The notes below the pieces were generated by a model. It was not told the DNA's origin. It was given only the letters and a program-made list of their open reading frames with translations, and ran no database searches. Shown here one piece after another: positions 48,041 through 55,694 of a DNA stretch of 64,000 bases (within the stretch, counting starts at the first letter, position 1; every line of letters starts with the position of its first letter). The stretch lies in NCBI RefSeq assembly GCF_014642875.1, contig NZ_BMJC01000001.1:787335-851334 (forward strand). Direction: 5' to 3'. Both the position numbers and the translations under genes were made by a program. This DNA is from Puia dinghuensis (GTDB lineage Bacteria > Bacteroidota > Bacteroidia > Chitinophagales > Chitinophagaceae).

Positions 48041-48062
48041 TTGTACGGATTTTGCCGTACAA
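48041..48062 (-). promoter_or_regulatory. Possible L31 leader hairpin
   Basis: TTGTACGG (48041-48048) and CCGTACAA (48055-48062) form an 8-bp stem with a 6-base loop, 20 bases before ATG 48021 in the rpmE leader. A TACCTTCG element further upstream could serve as the promoter. L31 leaders that regulate their own gene are known in other phyla; here it is inference. Confidence 0.5.
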
Positions 48063-48116
48063 ATTTTTTATTGGGAACGCGAAGGTACATATTATCTGAC
48101 GGCGGTCCAAATAAAT

Positions 48117-48608
48117 CTAGCTCCGCATATTCACATATTGCAGCGCAATACCCAGGTTGGCTCCGCTGCAGAGTTTGATGACGGCCTGGAGATCGTCTAT
48201 TTTCTTGGATGTGACCCGGATAAGATCGTCCATCATCTGCGACTGGACCTTTAGCCCGGAATCCTTTATCAGTTTGGTCACTTTCTTGGCGTCTTCCTGT
48301 TTGAGGCCGTTGCGCACCGGCACCTCCTGCCGGGTGACCTTCCCGCTCTGATAGGGTTCTTTTGTCATATCGAATGCCAGGGGATCGAGGCCCTGCTTCA
48401 TGCTCCGGCTGATGAGGACATCCATTATCTGCTTGAGTTTCATCTCACTTTCCGCTTCGAGGTCGATCTTCATATCCTTCTTGTTCAATTCGATGGTGAC
48501 AGGAGAATCCTTGAAGTCAAACCGGTTGGTGATCTCTTTCTTGGTGACGTTGACCGCGTTGTCCAGTTGTTGCGGGTCAACCTTACTGACGATATCAAAG
48601 GATGGCAT
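48117..48608 (-). CDS. yajQ: YajQ family protein (DUF520)
   Basis: A 163-residue protein with MPSFDIVSKVDPQQLDNAVNVTKKEITNRFDFK and ALIDPLAFDMTKEP-like segments, plus VRVTSKKIDDLQAVI near the C-terminus. Two tandem alpha-beta modules are characteristic of YajQ. Members bind nucleotides and have been described as c-di-GMP-binding in some bacteria. Normal length. A TAGCTTTG promoter element lies 18 bases upstream. It precedes rpmE on the same strand. Confidence 0.92.
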   Translation of the reverse strand: MPSFDIVSKVDPQQLDNAVNVTKKEITNRFDFKDSPVTIELNKKDMKIDLEAESEMKLKQIMDVLISRSMKQGLDPLAFDMTKEPYQSGKVTRQEVPVRNGLKQEDAKKVTKLIKDSGLKVQSQMMDDLIRVTSKKIDDLQAVIKLCSGANLGIALQYVNMRS

Positions 48609-48625
48609 ATGGGTGAGTTGAGCGT

Positions 48626-48633
48626 CAAAGCTA
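48626..48633 (-). promoter_or_regulatory. Putative -7 element of yajQ
   Basis: TAGCTTTG on the - strand, about 17 bases before ATG 48608. The -33 element is not clear. Confidence 0.4.
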
Positions 48634-48646
48634 CAACTTATTACAA

Positions 48647-51124
48647 CTAATTACCGTTGCCACCCGATTTCACCCGGTTCTCCTCTTCCCCGGCGCCGTT
48701 TTGCCTTCTGCCGCCGGCCATGCCCTTAAAGGGTTTGCCAAAATTCCAGGTAAAGGTGCAGGCTACCTGGCGGCTATCCCGCCGGTTGCTGAAAGTAGCC
48801 TCCGTCTGCTGGAAATTGAGGTAACCGTGGGGGTGGTTGGTATAAAAGATATCGCGCACCGCCAGTTTGAGTGAGGCCTTGTCGTGGAGCAGCTTTTTGG
48901 AGACGGCCGCGGAAGCCTGTCCCAGGGGGTAGATGACGACCTGCCCTTCCACGCCTTTGGTGCGGTAGAACCCGGAAACCTCGCCGCCCCAGCCGCCCTT
49001 AAAGGTAAACTGGTTGTTCATATTGAGCAGCAGCGTGGTCGCCGACACATTGAGGTTCTCACCGTATAACATGCCGCTGAACTTGTTGTAATTGAGGTTG
49101 CTGTACAATATCGACGTCCACCATTTGGCGATGGGCAGCTGGGCGCTGATCGCGATGCCGGCATCCTCACGGCTGCCGATGTTACCCCTGCGGACGATGG
49201 TAGCCTGACCGGATTGCTCGAAGGTCTCGGTGAAGAAGTTGTTGGTATGGCTGTAGTTCAGCGTCGTGGTCAGCTTGTGCCGCCAGGTATGCGAGAGTTC
49301 GACATTGTTAGTATACTGGGGTTGGAGGTAGGGATTACCGGCCTGGTAGGTGTACTGATCGAGGAAGAAAAGGAAGGGGTTGAGATCCTGGTAGGCGGGC
49401 CGGTCGATACGCCGTCCATAGTTGACGGTCAGCTGGTTATTGTCATTGATGCTATAGCTGATAAAGGCCGTGGGAAACAGGTTGACATAGCTGCGGGAAA
49501 AGGAGGAGTCCCGATTGATCACCGACAGTCCATTCCCCAACTGATGGCCGAAGTAATTGGTGTTTTCCGCCCGGAACCCCAGCTGTATACTCCATTTTTT
49601 GATCTCTTTTGTCATATTGATATAGGCGGCATTGATATTCTCATGATAGAGGAAGTGGTTAGTCTTGGTGGTATCCACTTCCGGCACATTGTTCAACAGA
49701 TTGTAATAATTGGCGGTGTTATCCGTGTTGACATAGCTCAGCTTGATGCCGGATTCCAATTTGTACCCATGGGCCAGGGGCCGGGTATAGTCGGTCTTGA
49801 AGGTATAGATATTGATCGTGCTGGGAAGGTGGCCGGTGAGGATAGTCTCGTTCAGCTTGGCCATATCCGAGGCATAGGTGAGGTTATCGAAATACTGGTC
49901 ACTGAGGGCGCTGTAGCGTACATAGTCAAGGTCGGCGGTCAGCTCCCGGCCGGTGCTATCATAGGTATGACGGAAGTTGAGGTTGACGCTGCCGTTGTTC
50001 CAGGTGGTAGTATTGGTGCTTGGCGAGAAGACAACAGAATCAAGGTTATAATGCGGGTCGAGCAACCGGATATTGCTGGTGCTTCGGTTCTGCTCCTGGT
50101 TATGAAAGCCGCTCACCACGAATCCAATAGTTGTTTTGGGCGTGAGGTAGTAATCCATCCCCAGTTTCAGGTTCATCTCGGGGTTGATGAAATGCATTTC
50201 AGTCTCTTGGGTGAAGATGGAATTGATCGTCTTGGCGGCATCTCCGTCAAGGTATTTCCGGGTTATCGACAGGTGCTGGAATCCTTCCCAGTGGGCATAG
50301 CCGGCGTTGAGGAAGAAGTTGGCTTTTCCGTTGCGATAGTTGAGGTTAAGGCTGCCGCTGGGTTTTGGATATACGCCCTGGGTATGGGTGAGGTTGAGGT
50401 TACCGTTGAACCCCTTCATTTTGTTCTTTTTGGTTTTGATATTGATGATCCCCGAATTGCCGGCAGCGTCATATTTGGCGGAGGGGTTGGTCATCAGCTC
50501 TATCTGGTCGATGGAGGAAGCCGGCAGACTCCGCAGGTAGCTGGCTAATTGGGTAGCCGAGAGATAGGTGGGTTTGCCATCGATCATAATGGTGACCTGC
50601 TGTTTTCCTTTCAGGCTGATATTGTCATCCTTATCCAGGGTGACGCCGGGGGATTTCTCCAGAACGTCCATGGCGGTAGACCCGGCGTTGGAGGGGGAAG
50701 CGTCCACATTAACGACCATGCGATCGGCTTTCTGCTCAAAAAAGGGCTTTTTACCCACTACTGCAACGGCTACGAGGCTTGTCGCGGGGGCAGCGGGCAG
50801 TTCAAGCGGGGGCACGTTGCGCGCAGCCCCGTCTTTTGCAACGGCGAACGGGGCGGAAAACAGCGAACTAAAGCCCACCGACGAAGCCTTGACCAGGTAT
50901 TTCCCGGCCGGAACTTCTTCAAAGGTGAACCCGCCGGATTTGTCGGTTGCCGTTTCTTTCAGCCGTGACGAATCTTTTGCATTTAATAAGGTAATAGTAG
51001 CCGCTTCGATGGGTTGCCCCTTGGTATCCCGGGTCGTACCGGTGATCTTACCGTTGACCTGGGCCATGGCGGGCAACGAGGCCAGAAGAACGAAGGCAGT
51101 TAGAAGGGTGAAAGTGTTTCTCAT
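48647..51124 (-). CDS. TonB-dependent receptor-like outer-membrane protein
   Basis: An 825-residue exported protein. A signal peptide (about 1-21) is followed by a carboxypeptidase regulatory-like domain (about 23-110). A plug-like region has VVGKKPFFEQKADRMVVNVDASPSNAG, GVTLDKDDNISLKGKQQVTIMIDGKP and SIDQIELMTNPSAKYDAAGNSGIINIKTKK, and a barrel belongs to the outer-membrane beta-barrel family 3 type. The tail after the last strand (GGRRQNGAGEEENRVKSGGNGN) is unusual because the family normally ends in an aromatic residue. No SusD partner is present. An inverted repeat upstream (51182-51200) suggests transcriptional control. Confidence 0.88.
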   Translation of the reverse strand: MRNTFTLLTAFVLLASLPAMAQVNGKITGTTRDTKGQPIEAATITLLNAKDSSRLKETATDKSGGFTFEEVPAGKYLVKASSVGFSSLFSAPFAVAKDGAARNVPPLELPAAPATSLVAVAVVGKKPFFEQKADRMVVNVDASPSNAGSTAMDVLEKSPGVTLDKDDNISLKGKQQVTIMIDGKPTYLSATQLASYLRSLPASSIDQIELMTNPSAKYDAAGNSGIINIKTKKNKMKGFNGNLNLTHTQGVYPKPSGSLNLNYRNGKANFFLNAGYAHWEGFQHLSITRKYLDGDAAKTINSIFTQETEMHFINPEMNLKLGMDYYLTPKTTIGFVVSGFHNQEQNRSTSNIRLLDPHYNLDSVVFSPSTNTTTWNNGSVNLNFRHTYDSTGRELTADLDYVRYSALSDQYFDNLTYASDMAKLNETILTGHLPSTINIYTFKTDYTRPLAHGYKLESGIKLSYVNTDNTANYYNLLNNVPEVDTTKTNHFLYHENINAAYINMTKEIKKWSIQLGFRAENTNYFGHQLGNGLSVINRDSSFSRSYVNLFPTAFISYSINDNNQLTVNYGRRIDRPAYQDLNPFLFFLDQYTYQAGNPYLQPQYTNNVELSHTWRHKLTTTLNYSHTNNFFTETFEQSGQATIVRRGNIGSREDAGIAISAQLPIAKWWTSILYSNLNYNKFSGMLYGENLNVSATTLLLNMNNQFTFKGGWGGEVSGFYRTKGVEGQVVIYPLGQASAAVSKKLLHDKASLKLAVRDIFYTNHPHGYLNFQQTEATFSNRRDSRQVACTFTWNFGKPFKGMAGGRRQNGAGEEENRVKSGGNGN

Positions 51125-51181
51125 AACTAGTCGCTTTGTATATTTAGTACTGTTTCTTAATTATTACAATACAAAGATTGG

Positions 51182-51200
51182 TACTTTGCATTGCATAGTA
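51182..51200. promoter_or_regulatory. Near-perfect 19-bp palindrome upstream of the receptor gene
   Basis: TACTTTGCATTGCATAGTA is palindromic with one mismatch (TACTTTGCA against TACTATGCA) around a central T. It lies 58 bases before the receptor start on the - strand. It resembles operator sites I associate with PadR-like repressors, but no regulator gene is nearby. Confidence 0.6.
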
Positions 51201-51433
51201 TATTGTTTTATGTTGGATGGCCGATTCCAGTGATAATTGGCGGCTGGGACAAAACTACCGTGTCATCAGGGGGGCAGAAATTTAACTTGACGGGGGTACT
51301 GTTTCCGGTGACGATTGGACAAGAAGCCTGGCCTTTCTACGCTTTCCTATGACGAAGGATGACGGCAACACGTTACGAAGGTTACCGATGTAATGATGAA
51401 AGGAAAGATTCCCGGAAGGCTGGCAACGGGCTC
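51201..51433. other. Gap with no gene recognised
   Basis: Together with 51125-51181 this makes a 309-base gap between the receptor gene and lgt. Apart from the palindrome at 51182-51200 it shows no reading frame with plausible composition and no tRNA-like fold. It may contain promoter elements of the receptor. Confidence 0.6.
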
Positions 51434-52744
51434 TTATCCGACCCGGACATCGTCAGTGGCCGTTCGTGGCGGCGGCACCCCGCGGCGCTTCCGGTTGAAA
51501 TAGATGAGCACTCCGGCGATGACCAGACCGGCGGAGATGAGTTCTGCCTGGGTGGGATGAAAGCCAAAGATGGAGTAGGTGGTATTTACCCGGATATGTT
51601 CTACCAAAAAACGCTCGATCCCGTTGAGAATGAGATAAATGGCAAAGAGTGTCCCGGGGATGGTAAGCCGTTTGCGCAAGCCCCATAGAACAAAGAAGAG
51701 CGCCAGGCAGGAGAGTGTCTCATATAGCGGTGTCGGGAACACGGGAATGGGCAACTGGCTGCAGTATTGGGTGTTGCAATCCAGGATATGAGCGCCTTCG
51801 CTGATGACATTATGGGGATAGGAGTAGGCAAAGAACCAGTCGGGGAGGAAGGAAGGCGCCTTTACCGACAGGTGCGGAACCTTGTCCAGGCTGCCGAATT
51901 GGGGCAGATAGACCTGGCTGTACTGTTGCAGGGTTTGAGTAAAATCATTCGGACCGGCGAGTGCCACTTTCCCCGTTTTTGTGGTGATATAGGCGCTGTT
52001 CAGGATACCCCAGTCGCCGTCCCCCGATACCTGGCAGCCGATGCGGCCGATGGCATAGGCCAGCATCAGACCGGGCGCCGCGGCATCATTCAAATGCCAG
52101 AAGCCGATGCCGTGTTTCCGGGCATAGTACCAGATGGCAAGCGCGGCGCAGATTAGCCCGCCATAAAAAGTGAGCCCGCTGAAGGAAAAAAGGGAGCCGA
52201 TAGGGTCCCGTACAAAGTCATTCCAGGTTTCCAGGCTGTTGAATATCTTGGCGCCCACAAAACCAAAGACAAAGGCATAGATGGTGAGATCCCCTACCCT
52301 GTCATGGGGCCAGATACGCACTTTCTTTTCCTGGGGCTGGGGTAATTTCCTTTTATTCTTTTCATACCATTTCAGCCCGGCAAAAAGGAGTCCGCCTATC
52401 AACCCGGCGGGGAGATTGCCCTGCATGGACATCAGGTAATCCTGGACATTGGCGGTGAGGGCGCTGTCAGCCGTAAAAAGGCCGACGAGCTTAAATCCCA
52501 GCAGAAACCCCAGGATAAAATTAAGCGTCAGTTCGGTGGGGCTGGCGGGCTTCCCTATCAGGATCACCTCTTCCCGGGCATGTAACAACCCTTCCCTCTG
52601 CTTACGCTTCAGCTCTTTGGTAAGCGTGATGGCGGCGGCGATAAAAGAGAGGGCGACAAAGAAGCCAAAGGAGTTTACAAAACGAAGAGGAGGCCATGAG
52701 ATTCCGAAAAGATCCTTAATAGCGAAATAAAGGTTGGGATACAT
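51434..52744 (-). CDS. lgt: Prolipoprotein diacylglyceryl transferase
   Basis: A 436-residue membrane enzyme with about seven to eight helices. It includes the Lgt signature region AYAIGRIGCQVSGDGDWGI and a later GIERFLVEHIRVNTTY stretch matching the C-terminal part of Lgt. Length exceeds the ~290 residues of E. coli Lgt; extra residues lie in the N-terminal cytoplasmic part and in loops. It transfers diacylglycerol from phosphatidylglycerol to the Cys of lipobox proteins, several of which are encoded here. ATG 52744 is the start, with TAGGTTTG upstream. Confidence 0.92.
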   Translation of the reverse strand: MYPNLYFAIKDLFGISWPPLRFVNSFGFFVALSFIAAAITLTKELKRKQREGLLHAREEVILIGKPASPTELTLNFILGFLLGFKLVGLFTADSALTANVQDYLMSMQGNLPAGLIGGLLFAGLKWYEKNKRKLPQPQEKKVRIWPHDRVGDLTIYAFVFGFVGAKIFNSLETWNDFVRDPIGSLFSFSGLTFYGGLICAALAIWYYARKHGIGFWHLNDAAAPGLMLAYAIGRIGCQVSGDGDWGILNSAYITTKTGKVALAGPNDFTQTLQQYSQVYLPQFGSLDKVPHLSVKAPSFLPDWFFAYSYPHNVISEGAHILDCNTQYCSQLPIPVFPTPLYETLSCLALFFVLWGLRKRLTIPGTLFAIYLILNGIERFLVEHIRVNTTYSIFGFHPTQAELISAGLVIAGVLIYFNRKRRGVPPPRTATDDVRVG

Positions 52745-52762
52745 AGTTTTCTTTCGATCGCA

Positions 52763-52770
52763 CAAACCTA
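52763..52770 (-). promoter_or_regulatory. Putative -7 element of lgt
   Basis: TAGGTTTG on the - strand, about 18 bases before ATG 52744. The -33 element is not convincing. Confidence 0.4.
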
Positions 52771-52799
52771 CGGTTTTGCCGCGGCAATGCAGCTTAAAA

Positions 52800-52919
52800 T
52801 TTTGGCGGCGATACGCTCGGGCCCAAATTTACCGCATCGCCGCCAAAACGATCCTTTGTCTGTCCTTCGGACGGGATGCTTCCAGCATCCTTGGTTTTCT
52901 TTACTCCGAAAAGCCGGAG
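52800..52919. repeat. Three consecutive stem-loops upstream of lgt
   Basis: A 13-bp perfect inverted repeat (52800-52812 with 52836-52848), a 7-bp hairpin (52874-52880 with 52884-52890) and a 5-bp one (52904-52908 with 52915-52919) follow each other in the 402-base gap between lgt and the bacilliredoxin gene. No coding frame of normal composition is seen there. The group might be a structured RNA or protein-binding region. Confidence 0.6.
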
Positions 52920-52964
52920 GTTGAGGGTCTTATAGGGCTTTTCAGAATTTTTTCCGAAAAAATA

Positions 52965-53073
52965 TTTTCCACAAATACTAAATGTTGTTGATTGCCGTTC
53001 CACAATAGTGTTCCACGGGGAACATTTTTCCCGCCAAATTCCCGCCATTCCTGCATTCCATAGCTTATCCACA
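52965..53073. promoter_or_regulatory. parS-like palindrome flanked by DnaA-box-like sequences
   Basis: TGTTCCACGGGGAACA at 53009-53024 differs in one base from the parS variant TGTTCCACGTGGAACA. TTTTCCACA (52965-52973) and TTATCCACA (53065-53073) match DnaA-box consensus forms, in the same orientation. AT-rich sequence lies to the left. A ParB-binding site is possible; an origin is less likely because the ribosomal operon to the right is on the - strand. Confidence 0.4.
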
Positions 53074-53094
53074 GATGTGAATTACAATGTAAAT

Positions 53095-53123
53095 AAAAAA
53101 ACCCCTCCCGGGACGGGAGGGGT
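53095..53123 (-). terminator. Intrinsic terminator after the bacilliredoxin gene
   Basis: ACCCCTCCCG (53101-53110) pairs with CGGGAGGGGT (53114-53123). On the - strand a run of seven T follows (A 53094-53100). Confidence 0.85.
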
Positions 53124-53146
53124 TTCATGCTTTAAAAAAACGTAAA

Positions 53147-53560
53147 TCAGCAATACTCGTCAAAGGCCGCGATAAGATTATGTGCGATCAGCTGGGCCGG
53201 ACGGCCTTCTATCTGATGACGCTCGATCATATGCACCAGTTTACCATCCTTAAATAAGGCGATGGCCGGGGAAGAAGGCGGATAAGGCAGCAAATGCTCG
53301 CGGATCGTGTTCACCGCCTCCAGGTCGAACCCGGCAAAGCTGGTAGTGAGAAAATCCGGTTTCTTTGGGCTATTAGCAACGGCCATCAACACCCCGGGCC
53401 GGGCAGAACCGGCCGAACAGCCGCAAACAGAGTTTACCATCACCAGGGTGGTCCCGGTCTTCTGTAATTGAGATTCAACTTCGCTCGAGCTGAGCAACTC
53501 GTGAAATCCGTTGTCCGTCAGCTCCTCCTTCATGGGTAGTACTATTTCCGCTGGATACAT
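53147..53560 (-). CDS. BrxA/BrxB-family bacilliredoxin
   Basis: A 137-residue thioredoxin-fold protein with a CGC active site at 46-48 (MVNSVCGCSAGSARPG), the signature of YphP/YqiW bacilliredoxins. These reduce bacillithiol mixed disulfides on proteins. Bacillithiol synthesis is known in some Bacteroidota, so the function is consistent. ATG 53560 gives the standard MYPAEIVLPM start; upstream in-frame codons lie in an AT-rich leader. A TACTTTTG promoter element lies 37 bases upstream and a strong terminator follows. Confidence 0.9.
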   Translation of the reverse strand: MYPAEIVLPMKEELTDNGFHELLSSSEVESQLQKTGTTLVMVNSVCGCSAGSARPGVLMAVANSPKKPDFLTTSFAGFDLEAVNTIREHLLPYPPSSPAIALFKDGKLVHMIERHQIEGRPAQLIAHNLIAAFDEYC

Positions 53561-53596
53561 TGTAATATATTGTTTATAATGAATAATTAGAAAACA

Positions 53597-53604
53597 CAAA
53601 AGTA
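53597..53604 (-). promoter_or_regulatory. Putative -7 element of the bacilliredoxin gene
   Basis: TACTTTTG on the - strand. A TTTG 16 bases upstream is a slightly short but possible -33 element. The leader would be about 35 bases. Confidence 0.45.
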
Positions 53605-53696
53605 GGTAAAAAGTTCAATGCAAAAATGTCATCGAAAACGGAATTGAAATGAAATTCTGTCATTGAAGCAGTGGGTTAGCCGTCAAAAATGCTGCA

Positions 53697-53708
53697 AAAA
53701 ATCGATTT
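53697..53708. promoter_or_regulatory. 12-bp palindrome before hsp20
   Basis: AAAATCGATTTT at 53697-53708 is a perfect palindrome in the 220-base gap upstream of the hsp20 gene. It may be a binding site for a stress regulator. The gap shows no other feature; a loose TATCGTTTG promoter-like element follows. Confidence 0.3.
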
Positions 53709-53781
53709 TGGCCGGATGGTATATCGTTTGATCCCTTCTCTGCGTCAACTGACATTACAAATCTAAAATAACAGATCGATT

Positions 53782-54222
53782 ATGACACTCGTAAAAGTAA
53801 ACAACAACGGACACAAAAGCCTTTCGAGCTTTGCAAACATTGTGGATGAGTTCTTCCAGGGTTTTCCTTCCACTCTCGGTCGTGACGAAAGTTTCGGATT
53901 CCCTCCAGTGAACATCCACGAAACCACGGAGGCTTACCATCTTGAGCTCAGCGCCCCCGGCCGCAACAAGGAAGACTTCAAATTGTCTGTTGACAATGGT
54001 CAACTGACGGTCTCTTTCGAAAAGAAAGAAGAAACCAAGACCGAAGACTACAAGACCATCCGCAAAGAATTTTCCTTCAGAAGCTTCAAACGCAGCTTCA
54101 ATCTGGACGAACGCGTCGATAGCAACGCCATCCAGGCCAAGTACGAAAATGGCGTGCTAAAACTTTATCTGCCCAAAAAGGAACAGGTAAAAGAATCCAC
54201 CCGGCAGATCGCTATTCAATAA
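53782..54222 (+). CDS. Small heat-shock protein (Hsp20)
   Basis: A 146-residue alpha-crystallin-domain chaperone with VNIHETTEAYHLELSAPGRNKEDFKLSVDNGQLTVSF, then FSFRSFKRSFNLDERVDSNAIQAKYENGVLKLYLPKKE. The C-terminal end is short and lacks a clear I-x-I motif (ends RQIAIQ). It holds unfolding proteins in an oligomer. ATG 53782 gives a normal N-terminus. A terminator follows. Confidence 0.95.
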   Translation: MTLVKVNNNGHKSLSSFANIVDEFFQGFPSTLGRDESFGFPPVNIHETTEAYHLELSAPGRNKEDFKLSVDNGQLTVSFEKKEETKTEDYKTIRKEFSFRSFKRSFNLDERVDSNAIQAKYENGVLKLYLPKKEQVKESTRQIAIQ

Positions 54223-54309
54223 CTATTTAATTATCGAGCCGCTATGCAAGGGCGGATGGCGATAGTGCTTTTTTCATAACAATTGGTTGGTTTTGGTTGA
54301 ATAACAGCA

Positions 54310-54339
54310 GCCTGGCCCTTTGGGGCCTGGCTTTTTTTT
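54310..54339 (+). terminator. Intrinsic terminator after hsp20
   Basis: GCC-T-GGCCC (54310-54318) pairs with GGGCC-T-GGC (54323-54331) with one T-T mismatch, followed by eight T. Confidence 0.75.
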
Positions 54340-54402
54340 GCCGGATTTTTAGATTGATTGTGTTAATTTCGAGCTTCAATTAACCCATTTTATCCAAGAA
54401 AT

Positions 54403-55680
54403 ATGATTAAACCTTCGAGCGTCTTTAGGCTTTGGCTCTTCGTATTGGCTGGAATGTTGTTTTGTATAAGAGGGGTTGCTCAGAATCCGGGGTTCCGTGC
54501 CCCGCTGCAATTATCGGATACCTCCAGGCGATTTGATGACTCTACGTTGCGCATCCGTAACATGAACCCCTATTTCAACGTGCACGTCGACTCCACCCTC
54601 ACCTATCAGTTCGAGATCAACCGCGACCCCGGCAGGTACTACTTCTTTCTGCGGAATGCCCCGGCCGGGTTAAGGCTCAGGGAGAACGGGCTGCTCACCT
54701 TCAAGGCGGATAAATCCTACTTTCTTTCGGGCAGGCTCAAGTATGATTATGAATACCATGTCAACATGGGTGTTCAGAACCTCAACGATCCGAAAGACCG
54801 GCTGGACACCAATTTCATCATCAGCTTTTTTACCACCGAGATCATTCCTTCCCATGTGAAGCCCACCGTCAGCAACGTGCTATATGTGGATGAAGGCGAT
54901 ACCGTCAATTTTCGCGTCCAATGCGAGACCGGAACCTACCCTATCGAAAGCCTGAATTTTTATTCGAACATTCCGATCAAGACCAACTCCGTCATAAAGA
55001 ACTGTAATGACGATTTTACCTGGAGTCCGCCTTATGATTTTGTAAAGGATGGCGATTCGGCCAAAACAAGATTGCTCATCCTCTATTTTGTGGGCACCAA
55101 CAAGGTGTTTATGCGGGACACCGCCACCGTCCGCATCTATGTAAAGGAAGCGCTCAACTATCCCTACATGGTAGAACAGTACAATGTCGCCGTCAAGAAC
55201 ATGCGCACCTATATCCTGCAGTTGAAGTATGCCTTTTACCAATTGGACAAAAAAGTGAAGAAAACCAACCATACCCGCAACGGATTTGACCTGACGACAG
55301 CCACCACCGCCCTCGGCGGGACCATCGCCACCAGCAGCCACGACGCGACGACCGGCGCCATCCTGCCCAGTGTAGGCGTCGCGATGGTGCCGGTGAAAGA
55401 AAGCGTTGCTCCACCCCAGACGGCAGCGCAAAACCAGGCCAGCCTGGTCCGTTCGTCGATCAAAAGGCTGGACTATACGATCCACGACAATTCGCTGGTA
55501 GGAGAAAAGGACCCCGACATCGTCAAAAAGATCGGCAACATTAAAACCGAACTCAAGCAGACCCAGGTGCAATTGATCGATGTTCCGCTGGAAGATACGA
55601 GCGGCATGACGGAGGAAGAGTTGAACGCTTATTTCGACAATCCCAAGGTCAACAAGAAATACCGGCTAAAAAGGCACTAA
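54403..55680 (+). CDS. Exported hypothetical protein with Ig-like middle region
   Basis: A 425-residue protein with a signal peptide (about 1-26, ending IRGVAQ). Residues about 30-250 are beta-rich, with two segments each about 100 residues long that may be Ig/cadherin-like domains. The C-terminal third is helical and charged, with [38 protein letters not shown], suggesting a coiled coil. Family not recognised. Likely periplasmic or outer-membrane associated. It stands between hsp20 and speA, converging on the latter. Confidence 0.7.
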   Translation: MIKPSSVFRLWLFVLAGMLFCIRGVAQNPGFRAPLQLSDTSRRFDDSTLRIRNMNPYFNVHVDSTLTYQFEINRDPGRYYFFLRNAPAGLRLRENGLLTFKADKSYFLSGRLKYDYEYHVNMGVQNLNDPKDRLDTNFIISFFTTEIIPSHVKPTVSNVLYVDEGDTVNFRVQCETGTYPIESLNFYSNIPIKTNSVIKNCNDDFTWSPPYDFVKDGDSAKTRLLILYFVGTNKVFMRDTATVRIYVKEALNYPYMVEQYNVAVKNMRTYILQLKYAFYQLDKKVKKTNHTRNGFDLTTATTALGGTIATSSHDATTGAILPSVGVAMVPVKESVAPPQTAAQNQASLVRSSIKRLDYTIHDNSLVGEKDPDIVKKIGNIKTELKQTQVQLIDVPLEDTSGMTEEELNAYFDNPKVNKKYRLKRH

Positions 55681-55694
55681 CGGGCGCAATTTAG

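Noticed and set aside
49214-50548. A 444-codon + strand frame opposite the second receptor
   Set aside because: It is a shadow of the receptor gene, with no start context or domain.
52965-53073. Origin of replication
   Set aside because: DnaA-box-like sites are few, and the ribosomal operon to the right lies on the - strand, which would be the lagging strand if replication started here.
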